Below, piece by piece: positions 1 to 10,333 of a DNA stretch of 64,000 nucleotides; within the stretch, counting starts at the first letter, position 1; each line of letters opens with the position of its first letter. The notes below the pieces were generated by a model. The model saw only the letters and a program-made list of their open reading frames with translations, made no database searches and was not told the origin of the DNA. The stretch lies in assembly GCA_030280995.1 (NCBI GenBank), contig JASXTE010000015.1:22216501-22280500 (forward strand), given 5' to 3'. The DNA is from Hemileia vastatrix. Its lineage: Eukaryota; Basidiomycota; Pucciniomycetes; Pucciniales; Zaghouaniaceae. The position numbers were made by a program, and so were the translations under genes.

Positions 1-2062
1 TTTTGATCAGACTAATTACAAGAAGATTTATAAAATCTAATGTTTAAATGAAATATAAAATGGATTTTATTTCATTGACTTAGAAACTGCTTGGCAAAAT
101 AATATTATTATTACCTATCATTTTGAATATCATATTTCTAGTAAATCATTGATAGGTCCTTGTCCCATATATATTATTTAAGAATTATGTGCAAAATTTC
201 AGATGTGAATTACTCCTGTCAAAACTTTTGTTCTAAAAAAGAAAGAAGTGATTATGAACTGCTTCACTAAATTTTTCCCTCAACACCATTAAATTGAAAT
301 ACTTTATATATTCATTAAAAATTTTTATTAACATTTAGTTTAATCATAATAAAATACTTTTTACACTGCCTTTTTTATATGGCTATAAATAAAAATATTG
401 ATTGTGTATTTTTTACTAAATAGATATCATATAGTATTTTTTCAGTGAGAAATTAATATAATGATGAAAAAATACCACTCATGATGGAAATTTTTAAAAT
501 ATATGGTTCTTATTACAAGGTGGACACTGTGATTATCCCACAATACAGCATTTAAGCACAATTTAGAGTTAAAATTACATTTATAAGATATTTAAACTTT
601 TATTCTTTGTTCTATCTTTAAAATTCATCATGTAGTTTTAATTTCAGTGTTTTATAAAGAAAATTAACTGAGTAGTGATTAAATCAATTCAATTAAATCT
701 AATTATCTGGAATAAGCAAGTACTATAAACAAAGATTATAAAAATTAGTTGATGTGGTTTAGATTTAAGAATTGAAGCCTGTAATTATATTTTAAAAGGG
801 GTTTTCAATTATAAGAGTTATTAATTTTTATATATATTCTTTTTTAAAAAAATTAATAAACTCATTAGACAGTTCAAAAGTAATATTTTGGAAAAAATAG
901 TATATTTTTTAGTCTTTTTAATGATCAATTGCTATTTGAAATGAAATTTGAATTGTGTTTTATGAAAAAGTACTGTGAATTAATCAGATTCTTAAGATAC
1001 CTTTTGTTTGTATTTCTATTAATCTTTCATTAACCTCTCAATATTATCTCAGCATATCATCATCCATCCTTGGTTAATAGCTCTAGATGAGCTTAAAGTA
1101 GAGTTCAGTATCAGCTCATTATAAGTTCCATCTGAGTTCCATCTAAGTTCCATATAAGTTCAAATCGAGGACTTGCTAGAAAGTCCCCCCCAAAATATTG
1201 TGTGGTGACATAGCTTCAAGGGGGCCAAAAATTCTCCACAACTCCTGTTATGTGTAATTGACAAAGGTATAGTAATTTAAATCTAATAAGGTTTTTCACA
1301 AATAATTGTGATATCTCACTCAATTTTTTAGCTAAAAATTATTTTTTCAAGATATAGGAAGATTAAGAAGCTGGATTAAAATTAATGGGCTATTCAGACT
1401 TAAAATTAAAGTAAAATTGAAAGAGTTATATATGTTTTAATTTAAAATGTGTTTTTTTCTAATAAGTGCCATATTTCACTAAAATGTTTAGCAACAATCA
1501 TCTTTTAAAGATATTGAAATATTAATCTGATGAATCCAGATTTAATGAGCTGTTCAGACTTAAAATAAAATTAAATTGATAAAGTGAAATATGAGTGAGT
1601 GAGGGGAAAGGTGAACCAGGGTGAGGGGAGGGAGGAACGAGGGAGAGTTTCCAATGAGTTACTTCATTGTGAAACCAGTGCTTTTGGTTAAGAAAGTGTA
1701 GATTTGAGTGAAATGGTCTACTCAAACTACTCATAATGGTTGACAGGATATCTACAACATTATTTAGACATGATGAAAACCATATTCAACAGTAATGAGA
1801 GCTAAATGCTGTGGTGGGTATTGGATGAGGGAAAGGTAGTGGCTGGTGGAGGGGAATATGCCAAAAAAAAATTACAGGGACTTCTTGGAGTTTACTTTTT
1901 ATACAATGCAAGGGGGTAAGATGGCCAAGTTTTGCTAGTGAAAAACTAAGAAAAAAGGGTGAATTAGAGTATAAATTTGATACTTCAAACACCAAATAAC
2001 CCATTTATTTTGAAAAAATGGCAAAAGAAAATTGGGGTATTTTGATTTTTAACCACCATTAA
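1..2062. other. AT-rich non-coding stretch
   Basis: I see no convincing coding sequence here on either strand; the short open frames are low-complexity and lack family resemblance. The only internal structure I can support is the diverged 160-bp-period duplication listed separately, and a few tandem 11-bp units of the form GTTCCATCTRA near 1127-1160. It ends at the left terminus of transposon A. Confidence 0.6.
1291..1570. repeat. Diverged tandem duplication, period about 160 bp
   Basis: Units at about 1291-1410 and 1451-1570 align along their length. Both read ATATYTCACT near the start, then TTTAGCWA, a run of T/A, GATAT, and both end in TTCAGACTTAAAAT. The copies differ at many positions, so the duplication is old. 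Function unknown. Confidence 0.6.
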
Positions 2063-2432
2063 AATAGGGAGCATCAATGTTTACCAATCCGCATTTAAAT
2101 CAATTGTGGATAGAAATCCTTATACCCCAATAATATTATTAAATTATTATTGAAAATAATTGGGTTATTTGAAATTTTACATGAAAATTCACCTCTTATC
2201 CAATATTTTTTTACTCAATTTTCTGTAACCACATCTTGGAAAACTTTCTGACATAACCATATCTTGGTCTTTTTTCTGTCATACCCACATCTTGTACTAC
2301 TTTCTGGATATGCCTTCTACCTTTCTGAAAACTCCCATTCTCATAACATTCTGTATTTTTTTCTATCTTTTTAGAACCCCTCCCCATCTCATCTGCTCAT
2401 TTCTGCTCCTTTTCATCTTCAAATATCTTAAC

Positions 2433-3787
2433 ATGCCTTGTCATCATAGATCTTCTCAAAGGCAGCCTTCCCCCAGTTGCCCTTCAAATCCCACTACTCC
2501 CTTTTTACCCTCTCAGCTGAGAAATCAAAGAATTTTCAATTAAAAAAAGATGATCATCTCATACTTATCAACTGGCTGAAAACTAAATCTAACTATGATT
2601 CTTGTTCTGGTACTGAGTATGCAACTAAATTAGGATGTCCCCCCACATCAAAAGTTAATGGCTATCTTTTAATGGCCAACAAAATACAGAATATGACCGA
2701 GGGAAAGATAGATCTTTTTCCTAAAAAAATGTCTGAATGCTTCAAGCACTATCAATCCAAATATAAGAAGGCTAAGACTCTTTTATCTTCTACTGGCTTT
2801 GTTATTACTGACATTGATATCAGTTAGTGAATCAAATCTATCAAAGATAAGCCTGATTATTTGTGTCTTACTTTAAAGAGATGGATGCTATTTTTGCAGA
2901 GCAAGAAGATGTTAATCCTGCAAAAATGTTGGATGGAAAATATGCTATCTCTGAACATGATTTTAAAACAAATTTTTTTCCACCCTCATCCACCACTTAA
3001 GACTCCCCTGTTATGAATTCAACAAATCTAGATATATTTTTTATATATCCTTATGGTGATTTAAACTAACTCAATCTAACTCAAGTGTGGTTTTTTCTTG
3101 TTCTTGTATCTAGTTGATTTATTTATTTTTTATTTAATCCTTTTTTTCTTATTTCTAAAAATTCTGACAAATAAACCCAGGACCTACAATCAATTGATTC
3201 TAAAGCTAGCAATGATAATGATGAGGACATTAATGTACCAAATACATCCAAAAAAAGCAAAGGGCTTCAAGTAGTCTAAATCTCTACCTATAAAGAAAAC
3301 AAAAAAGTAATAGTTCATGTTAAACCCCTTTTTCTTCTATCAAAGATTTCTTGAAGAAATGTGATGCTGGTAAGTTATATTATACCTCTTAATATTTTAC
3401 TCCACTTTTCTTCTACTTTTTGTTAATATCTCTTATCAATATAGAAAAAGTCAAAACTTCATGAGATATTCTTAAATTTGATAAGAAAAAATACAAGCTC
3501 TCTTCAAGGAGGGATGACAGAGCACAAGAAGTGGAGAAGAAGTACAAGCTCTCTTTTCAGAAGGATGATAGGGCACAAGACTTGGAGAAGAAGAAATCTG
3601 AGATATCTAAGTATTGAAAAATCAAAGAAAGAGGAGATAGCTCTTAAGCACAATAACCTGTTGTAAAAGATGAAATTCAAGTATCGACTTGAATACAATT
3701 CCCCAAAAAAAAAATTTGATAGAATGTGTTAAAGCTAATAAAACTTATGAGGAAATTGAACAATTAATTAAAATTTTTGGTGACTAG
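2433..3787 (+). pseudogene. Myb/SANT-like DNA-binding protein of transposon A, broken
   Basis: This is a degraded copy of the gene at 51329-52728 in element C. The ATG at 2433 aligns with the start of that copy. The conserved block reads KKDDHLILINWLKTK, followed by the GTEYATKLG and ERFKHYQ-like segments that make up the predicted Myb/SANT-like (trihelix-type) DNA-binding domain. A frameshift near 2480-2520 separates the first residues from this block. Double stops follow at about 2825, and further lesions break the acidic middle and the coiled-coil tail. The last codons (about 3782-3787, GACTAG) match the true end of the element C gene. Proteins of this kind pair with Harbinger transposases and help them find DNA; that role is inferred from the family. 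It is not expected to make a working protein. Confidence 0.75.
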
Positions 3788-3944
3788 TTTGTTTTATTTC
3801 TTTTGCACTTCAACTGTTCATAATTATTTTTAAATGAATTTTTTTAATAATTTCCTGTATTTCATTACTCTATCCATAATTAGTTGAATATTTGTATTTT
3901 AATGTAAAAAATTCTTTTTTAAATAAATTTTTCAAAGTCTCATT

Positions 3945-4195
3945 TAAAAATTCGGAAATTCAAATCCTGAATTTTATTGAATAAAGGGATGGATATCACC
4001 AAAATTCTTTTAAGTCAAGATATTTGAAAGTATTATACAAAAATTTGGCAATACCCCCCCTCCCTGCATTTTATTGAAGTAAGTGGTGGGTATCACCAAA
4101 ATTTCAAGTCAAAAATTTTGCAAGTCTGATATTAAAATTTGGAAATACCCCCCCACCCTACATTTTACTATGGGAGGGGGTGAGGATTATTAAAT
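3945..4195. repeat. Hairpin-prone minisatellite between convergent genes (A)
   Basis: Two to three degenerate units of roughly 90-110 bp, each with a CCCC-rich segment, TGCATTTTATTGAA, a GGGGTGGGTATCACC-like segment, and AAAATTC...AAGTC. The C and G runs can pair across a short A/T loop. The same repeat lies at the matching place in B (18255-18450) and C (52880-53330), between the 3' ends of the Myb-like and TET-like genes where both are present. Confidence 0.65.
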
Positions 4196-4479
4196 TTTCA
4201 TTTTTATTTCTAAAATTAATAAATAAACCAATTAAAAAATATAATCAACCAAGTAAAAGTAATGGAGTTCTGAACACTACTTGCCAATGAAAACATATGG
4301 CAAGGATAATATTTGAATGAATACCTTTATACAGCTGGTAAACTACTTATACTTGTTTGACTATCCTTAATAGCTGATAAATAAAAAATTTTAGAAATAA
4401 AAAAGAATTTCATAAAATAATTTAATTACCAGATTTAAAACCCCTCCCAAATTTTTTACTAGCCATTGACCGTTCACCC

Positions 4480-5846
4480 CTTACTTTACTTAACCAGCCT
4501 ATCAAACTTTGGTTGATCTGAAAAGAGCACCCAAAATGAGTAAACTTTTCAGAACTTTCCAAACCTGGAGGCACCTTAGTGGTTTGATGATTGTCCCTTT
4601 AATAGTTCCAAAACACTTCCACAATTCCATTTCCTAAGCCAAATTTAATAATGCATTTATTATCAGGAAAGTAAATTACATGCACCAGAAAAAAATATGG
4701 GCACCAGATATCAGGTGCCAGTCCCTATCTTTGACTTAAGTCAATTTCAGCTCAGATGTAATTCTTCTGGAAAGACTGTGCACTAAAAAATGAGCACACT
4801 AGCCCATGAAAAATCAAATCAAATTTACTCTTAAAACAAAACTAAATATGGGGATAGGCACCTGCTAGCAGGTGCCACTTGATTTTTTTCAGTTATGGCC
4901 TTTACTTTGAGCAGGTGAGGGAATTGGTCTTCCAGAAATATGATTGATATAGCAGAAAATACCAAAAGTAAGGAGATTAGAATTGGCTTTTTCAACATGA
5001 ATTTGGTTATGAAAACCTCAATATGTGATGATAAAATTAAAGAAAAGGTATAATCATTACTGAGTTGAACTAATTCTATATGTGTTCAATTGGGAATTCT
5101 GGCTTGCTTGGCCAGTTTATGATTAGATTTAAATGCACAAATACATAATTTTTTCAAGAAATTAGCCAAGAAAGAATTAAAGGATTCTAAGCTTTTCCAT
5201 CTTTCTAAATCATCCTTCATTTCTTGAGAACTGAGATTTTTGAGTAAAGAATAAATCCCTATAAAAAGAATAAGACAAAAGTTTTCAATAAAAATATATT
5301 AACATAAAGACTTACCAAGAGATGCACCCTTTTCATAACCAGGTGTCCAACCAAGTCCAATCATAATACCTCCATATTTCTTTTGATTCCTTAATGGTTG
5401 TCATATTAATGCCATCTGATATAGAGAAGAGATGAGATCCAATAATTTATGAAACACTTAATATTGAACACCATTAAATGAATCAACCTGTAAAAAAATT
5501 GAGGTTTGTATCCATTACTAAGAAACCACAACCACAAAATCCTTCCCAATAGCAGTTAAGTACATGATTTTATTAAGGTAATGATTAAGGATATTGAACT
5601 TTTTTAGATATAGTCATTTTATAGAAAGTCAAATTTTCTAAAGTCCCAAAGAAGCTTTTAAAAAATTGATTCCTTCAAATTAAATCACATCTTTGATATA
5701 ATTTCTGCTTCTCATTAGAAATAGTAGGATTTAAAGTAGACAATACTTTTGATTCTCTTGAAGAGGGAGAGGCTAAAGAAGAAACTAAAGAGCCAGAAGA
5801 AGAGAGTGACAACAGTGTGGAAGAGTTTGAGGATATTGAAGACATT
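4480..5846 (-). pseudogene. TET-like 2OG-Fe(II) oxygenase of transposon A, broken
   Basis: Minus-strand remnant aligned by nucleotide similarity with the better copies at 53614-54929 (C) and 18750-19376 (B). The likely first codon is the ATG at 5846, which begins a Ser-rich N-terminus (MSSISSNSSTLLSL...), the same style as the MSSSSDSP start in C. Stops and frameshifts are frequent. Segments matching the GWxxGxxKGxSLG region and the end of the catalytic domain can be recognised only piecemeal. A foldback element (4700-4876) has inserted near the 3' end of the gene. It is certainly non-functional. Its value is as a second witness that this oxygenase belongs to the transposon rather than to the locus. 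Confidence 0.6.
4700..4876. mobile_element. Small foldback/MITE-like insertion
   Basis: Each end is itself a short palindrome: GGCACCAGATATCAGGTGCC at the left and GGCACCTGCTAGCAGGTGCC at the right. The left one is followed by AGTCCCTATC and the right one is preceded by GGGGATA, an inverted pair. The block interrupts the alignment of the TET-like pseudogene with its sister copies, as expected for an insertion. I could not identify a target duplication with confidence. Confidence 0.45.
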
Positions 5847-6082
5847 TTTTAAGATATATTGAAAACTTTTATTTTAATCAAAGATTAAAAATTAAAGATA
5901 TAAAAAATAAAAATAAAAATAAAAATTGAAAAAAATTCAGTGATACATATAATATTAAAAATGCCAAAATTTAAATTTTTTTCAAGAAATAAAAAAAGAA
6001 ATAAATTCAGTTAATGTTTGAAATAAAACAAAAAGAATAAAAAAATTTTAAAAAAGAAACCAAGAAAAAAGAAAAAAGAAAG

Positions 6083-6334
6083 TAAAAGTAAAAATAAAAG
6101 TAAAAATAAAAATAAAAATAAAAATAAAAATAAAAATAAAAATAAAAATAAAAATAAAAATAAAAATAAAAATAAAAATAAAAATAAAAATAAAAATAAA
6201 AATAAAAATAAAAATAAAAATAAAAATAAAAATAAAAATAAAAATAAAAATAAAAATAAAAATAAAAATAAAAATAAAAATAAAAATAAAAATAAAAATA
6301 AAAATAAAAATAAAAATAAAAATAAAAATAAAAA
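6083..6334. repeat. (AAAAAT)n microsatellite
   Basis: Almost uninterrupted AAAAAT hexamers for about 250 bp, with a few AAAAGT variants at the left edge. It produces an artefactual Phe/Leu open frame on the minus strand, which is not a gene. Confidence 0.95.
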
Positions 6335-6459
6335 GACCTTATAAATTTGCAGCAAAAGACAAAATAAAATAATTAATTCTTCAATTGAAATGGAGGAATG
6401 TTTTTCTTAATTTCTATAAAAAAATATATAAATAAAAATTAATAATTGATCTTTCATTT

Positions 6460-7090
6460 ATATTTTGCCTCTAAACATCCCCTAAAATGTTTCCTTGGCT
6501 GCCTCTATACATTCCCTTAAACTCCTCTTTGGCTGCCTCAAAACTCCGCCTAAAACTTCTACTTGGCTGCCTCAAAACTTCCCATAAAATCCCTCCTTGG
6601 CTGCCTAAAAACAACCCCTAAAATACTTTCTTGGCTGCCCCAAATCCTTCACTCTCAAGCCCCCCCTCAAATCCTTCCCTGTTGCTGTCAAAGCCCCCCT
6701 TCTACCTTACTTAATGCATGCTCCTCCTCTGCTCCCTACTTTTCAAATTGGTAATGATTTGATAAGTTAATGAATAATCATTAAAAATTTGATTACTTAA
6801 TGAAAAATCACTAATTATTTTTTTCATTAAAGAGCAGAAGGGGGTGGGCCACAGGTTAAGGGAGAAAGAAGGGGGGTTTGAGGTGGCCAAGAATGGGAAA
6901 GGGTTGTTTGAGGCAGACAATGAGGGGGAAAGGGGGGTTGAGGCAACCAAGAAGGGGGGAAAGGGAGGATTTGAGGACATAAAGAAGGGGGGAAAGCAGG
7001 ATTTGAGGACACAAAGAAGGGGGGAAGGGGGAATAATGAGAGAGAAAAGAATAAAGAAAAAGAGAAGAGAAAAAAAATTAGTCCAACCTT
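6460..7090. repeat. Imperfect palindrome with pyrimidine-rich and purine-rich arms (A)
   Basis: The left arm (about 6460-6740) is pyrimidine-rich on the plus strand and built of roughly 40-bp units containing CTTGGCTGCCTCAAAAC. The right arm (about 6835-7080) is purine-rich with units such as GGGGGGTTTGAGGCA(G/A)CCAAGAAG, the approximate reverse complement. An AT-rich centre (TAATGATTTGATAAGTTAATG and variants) separates them. Element C has the same structure at 55385-56090. Confidence 0.7.
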
Positions 7091-7323
7091 GAAAACCAAA
7101 AAAAAGCACTTTCTGGACAAAAAAATGCAAAAAAAAGAACAAAAAAAGATTAATAATTAGCAATTATTAATAAAAAAGGACAGAAAAAAGACTTACCTGG
7201 AGAGATGAGATGAGAAAAAAAGGTAATTGAAAATAGATGAGGGATGTTTGAGGAGAGGAGGAAATGGATATAAGGCATCAATGAAAAAAGAAAGAGTGAA
7301 AAATTATGCAATTACAGAAAATA

Positions 7324-9168
7324 TGTCAGCCAGGCTACTAGACTTACCCAGTAAATAATTAATAATTTACTAGAGTAGAGCTACACCTTTACCTCTAATT
7401 TTAATAAGTTATACTTACTTTATAAATTACTTATACAATTTTGACTAATTAATAAGTAAAATTAAGTAAAGATATTATTCTATTGTTCTCTCGTATTTTT
7501 TGTTTATTGAAAGTGTCCTCATGACAGTGTGATCTTCCAACATAAGCAGAGGCCTTTGTTGGTCTGTTTGGTACTGTTTTGGTATGTCTTAATTGACATT
7601 GGTTGAATAATTGGGTGTTTTTCTGATTTTCTTCAGTGAATATTGGGACTATGTGTATGCTACTACTACTATTGGATAGCCCCAGTTTTTCTCTATATTT
7701 TATGTCTTTCTGATATTTTTCATATTCTAAGTTTTAAGGGGTCATTTGCTCACTTTTCATTAATAAAAGATAGCTGTTTAATTTTGTTTTTCGTGTTTTA
7801 TGGGCTAACCTTAAGTCTTAGGGTTAAGTGCTTTGTACCATTAAGTAGAGCTAATTTGGCTCTATATTTTATTTCAAAATGTTTTCATAGCTTAATTTTG
7901 TGTTTTAAGGGTTTTAGTAGTTGTGGTGGATTTTTCTAAGTATTTTGGGCTTTATTGGAGGTTTTTGGTGTTTTTCTGGCTTCAGGGAGTTCTGGCCGCT
8001 TCTAGGGGGGCTGCCTGCATTGGGAGGCCCTCCTGCCTCAGTTATAGAAGGCTGGGGAGTGTTTCTAGAGGGTTTTTATTCAATTTGGCTGTCAAAAGTG
8101 CCGAATTTGTTGCTGTGCATGGATTTTTTAGATGGTGGTCTGTGTGTACATACTGAATAAGACAGTTTGGGGCAACTTTAATTATCATACAACCATCCGG
8201 AACTGATATCATTGTTTCTCACTCAGTTTTCACTGTTTTTTGGCCAAAATTGGCTGTATTTGTTGCAAAGTTTGCTCTTCATTTAACTCAACTTTGGCAA
8301 CTGGTTTCTCTGGTGTAGCTTTGCAACCTGCATCAAGTATTATTGCTGTTTTCTGTGCAACAAGTGCACAGTGTTTTGTTTTTCTGGTGTGGATCTTTCT
8401 GCATTTCTGGTTTCTGGTTCTTTGGTTCTCAGTGGTCTGATATTGGCTACTTTCTTGACTTGTTAAGAAGCCAATAAGTGGGTTGGAAGGGGTATAGTAA
8501 AAGTCTCTAATTTGCTGTAGCAAATAAATCTCACCTGGTATTTTTCAAAGGAACAGGGGTTTTTCTCTCCAGTTTTACTCCAACTCCCTTGTTCAAGGCC
8601 TATAGCTAGTACTATAAGATTTTCTACTTAAGCTGAAAAGTAGACTAAACTATAAAAATACTAACTATTAAAGTCAAATATTTCTATTTTAATTTGACAT
8701 ATACAGAAAACTTAAATAAATCAAATAATTTAAATTAAAATTGACATACACATATAAATCCTGTATATGAGAAAATTCTTTATAGAATACACTTTAATAT
8801 TGGAAATTTCTATCTATGGAAATGTTCTCTCTCTGATATCCATGTATGTAGACTTGTGGTTCCATAGTTTCTCTTCTTTTTGCCTATATAAGGCCTCTTA
8901 ATCTAGCTGTTCTATTTCATCTCATACTTACTTTACAATTAAATATTATTTACACAAATCAATCTATTACTACTATTTAAAAGCTTAGTATTTACATCTG
9001 TTTATTTCTAAGACTTGAAAATAATAATTAAATCTTTTTACCTTTTCATTGATTAATAACATATAAAGAAATAAATAGGTACCTATCTTGAAATCTTGAG
9101 TCTTCCTTCACCTTTCATTTCCGTTGGACCTCTGAAAAAATCATCTAGACCAAAAGCACCCCTTGAAA
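7324..9168 (+). mobile_element. LTR (family A) inserted in transposon A
   Basis: It begins TGTCAGCCAGGCTACTAGACTTACCCAG, the same start as the LTR at 60163, and the two remain similar over the first 200 bp and again around the GCCTATATAAGGCC promoter. It interrupts sequence that is continuous in element C (AAAATATGTGATTTC there). Flanking AAATA and AAATT give a possible diverged 5-bp duplication. The right boundary is uncertain by about 15 bp. Compared with the 60163 copy it holds about 1 kb of extra, less AT-rich DNA (about 7535-8545) that I cannot identify and that has no convincing gene. Confidence 0.5.
8882..8895 (+). promoter_or_regulatory. LTR promoter TATA element
   Basis: GCCTATATAAGGCC, a TATA box within a near-palindrome, is shared with the LTR at 60163 (60655-60668). 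A related GCCTATAAAAGGGC lies in the Gypsy-2 LTR on its sense strand. Position and conservation between LTR families suggest a transcription start about 30 bp downstream. Confidence 0.55.
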
Positions 9169-9570
9169 AAATTTGTGATTTCATGTTGAGCTGATGAAGT
9201 GAAAAAAATGAGACATCAAATCTCATATTCACTGCCAAATAAGCAGGTGTGGTGTGTATATTGAAAAAAATGTTAATTGTATGCCACCAAAATTAAGTAG
9301 GCTAGAGTTAATGGAGACTTAATGATGACATCTTCAATTGTATGTCATGTGACTTTCTTACAAATGAATTATGGATGTGATAAGTTTGGGATCAGGAATT
9401 AGGAATGGAAATTGGGGTATAAGACTTGGAAAAATGCATCATTGTGGATTCCTTATCCAGTAGCCCTGGGGCGAATGGATAAGAATCTTTCACAATTAAT
9501 AATTTTGGATCTGGGGAAAAAATATTCCTGATCCATAATTTTGGATCTCTTAACATTGATACCCCCTAAT

Positions 9571-9825
9571 ACCTTTATGACATAATTATGAGTCAAAAAC
9601 CACATCCAATATGTATGTATTATAAGATATGAATTGTATTATTTAATACATATGGTTAATTAATTACATTATAAGTCAATTTTATCATTTATAATTATAA
9701 TTATAATTTTTAATTAATTAATTATTAATTAGTAAACATTATATACATAAAAAGGTGCTAATATTTTATAGAATATAAATTATTTTATGTTCATTTGAAT
9801 TTATATATAATTAATATAATAGGGT
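9571..9825 (-). mobile_element. Fragment of a Gypsy-2-type LTR
   Basis: The sequence ATGAGTCAAAAACC...TATAAGATATGAATT...ACATAAAAAGGTGC matches, with divergence, the middle of the solo LTR at 12240-12480 and of the Gypsy-2 LTR at 25225-25480. It is cut on the left by the end of transposon A and on the right by the LTR starting at 9831. Confidence 0.6.
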
Positions 9826-10333
9826 GTTTCTGTAAGGCTGAGTTCAAGTACAGAGATTTGAATAGCTTGATTATTTAGATTTATGAAGATTTTAATGGTC
9901 CAGTATGAATAGTTTTGTCCAAATCCAATAAAGTATTAAAATATAATTCAAGGTAATGGTCTCAGTAATTAAACTCACTTATTATAAATGGTATTAGTTT
10001 ACAGTTGGTAGAAAAAATTGAGATAATGATTTAAAACAATATTTAAGAGGCTTTGAAAGTACTAATGAACATGTATTGTAATTGATATGTTATATGCTTA
10101 AAAGTTTATGTAAAAGAATGTAGAATAATAGCCCAAACCTCCCCTCCTTATATACCCATAAGTACCTGATGTCCACCTGTTGTTTCCCAGACCCATTACA
10201 CTGCTATAAAGGCCCACTAAACACCTTGAAATAACCTTATTGTCTGCTCCAGTAAGTTCCAAAGGCCTCTGTAACCAAATGAGTTTCCCCTCACAAAAGA
10301 AGAACCATTCCACTACCAAAAATACAAGAATAG

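Larger units (their letters stand above)
2066..9567. mobile_element. Harbinger-like DNA transposon A (decayed)
   Basis: The left end (AGGGAGCATCAATG...) and the right end (...CATTGATACCCCCT) are inverted, and each has close relatives at the ends of element C in this window. Both flanks read AAT (2063-2065 and 9568-9570), a possible 3-bp target duplication; because the terminus begins with A, a 2-bp TA duplication cannot be excluded. Inside, in order, are a broken Myb/SANT-like gene (+), a minisatellite, a broken TET-like oxygenase gene (-), an (AAAAAT)n tract and a pyrimidine/purine palindrome. The transposase is gone and an LTR lies in its place (7324 to about 9168). The DNA from 9185 to 9567 matches the region upstream of the transposase of element C. 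Confidence 0.75.

Noticed and set aside
6011..6355. 114-residue Phe/Leu frame
   Set aside because: Artefact of the (AAAAAT)n tract.
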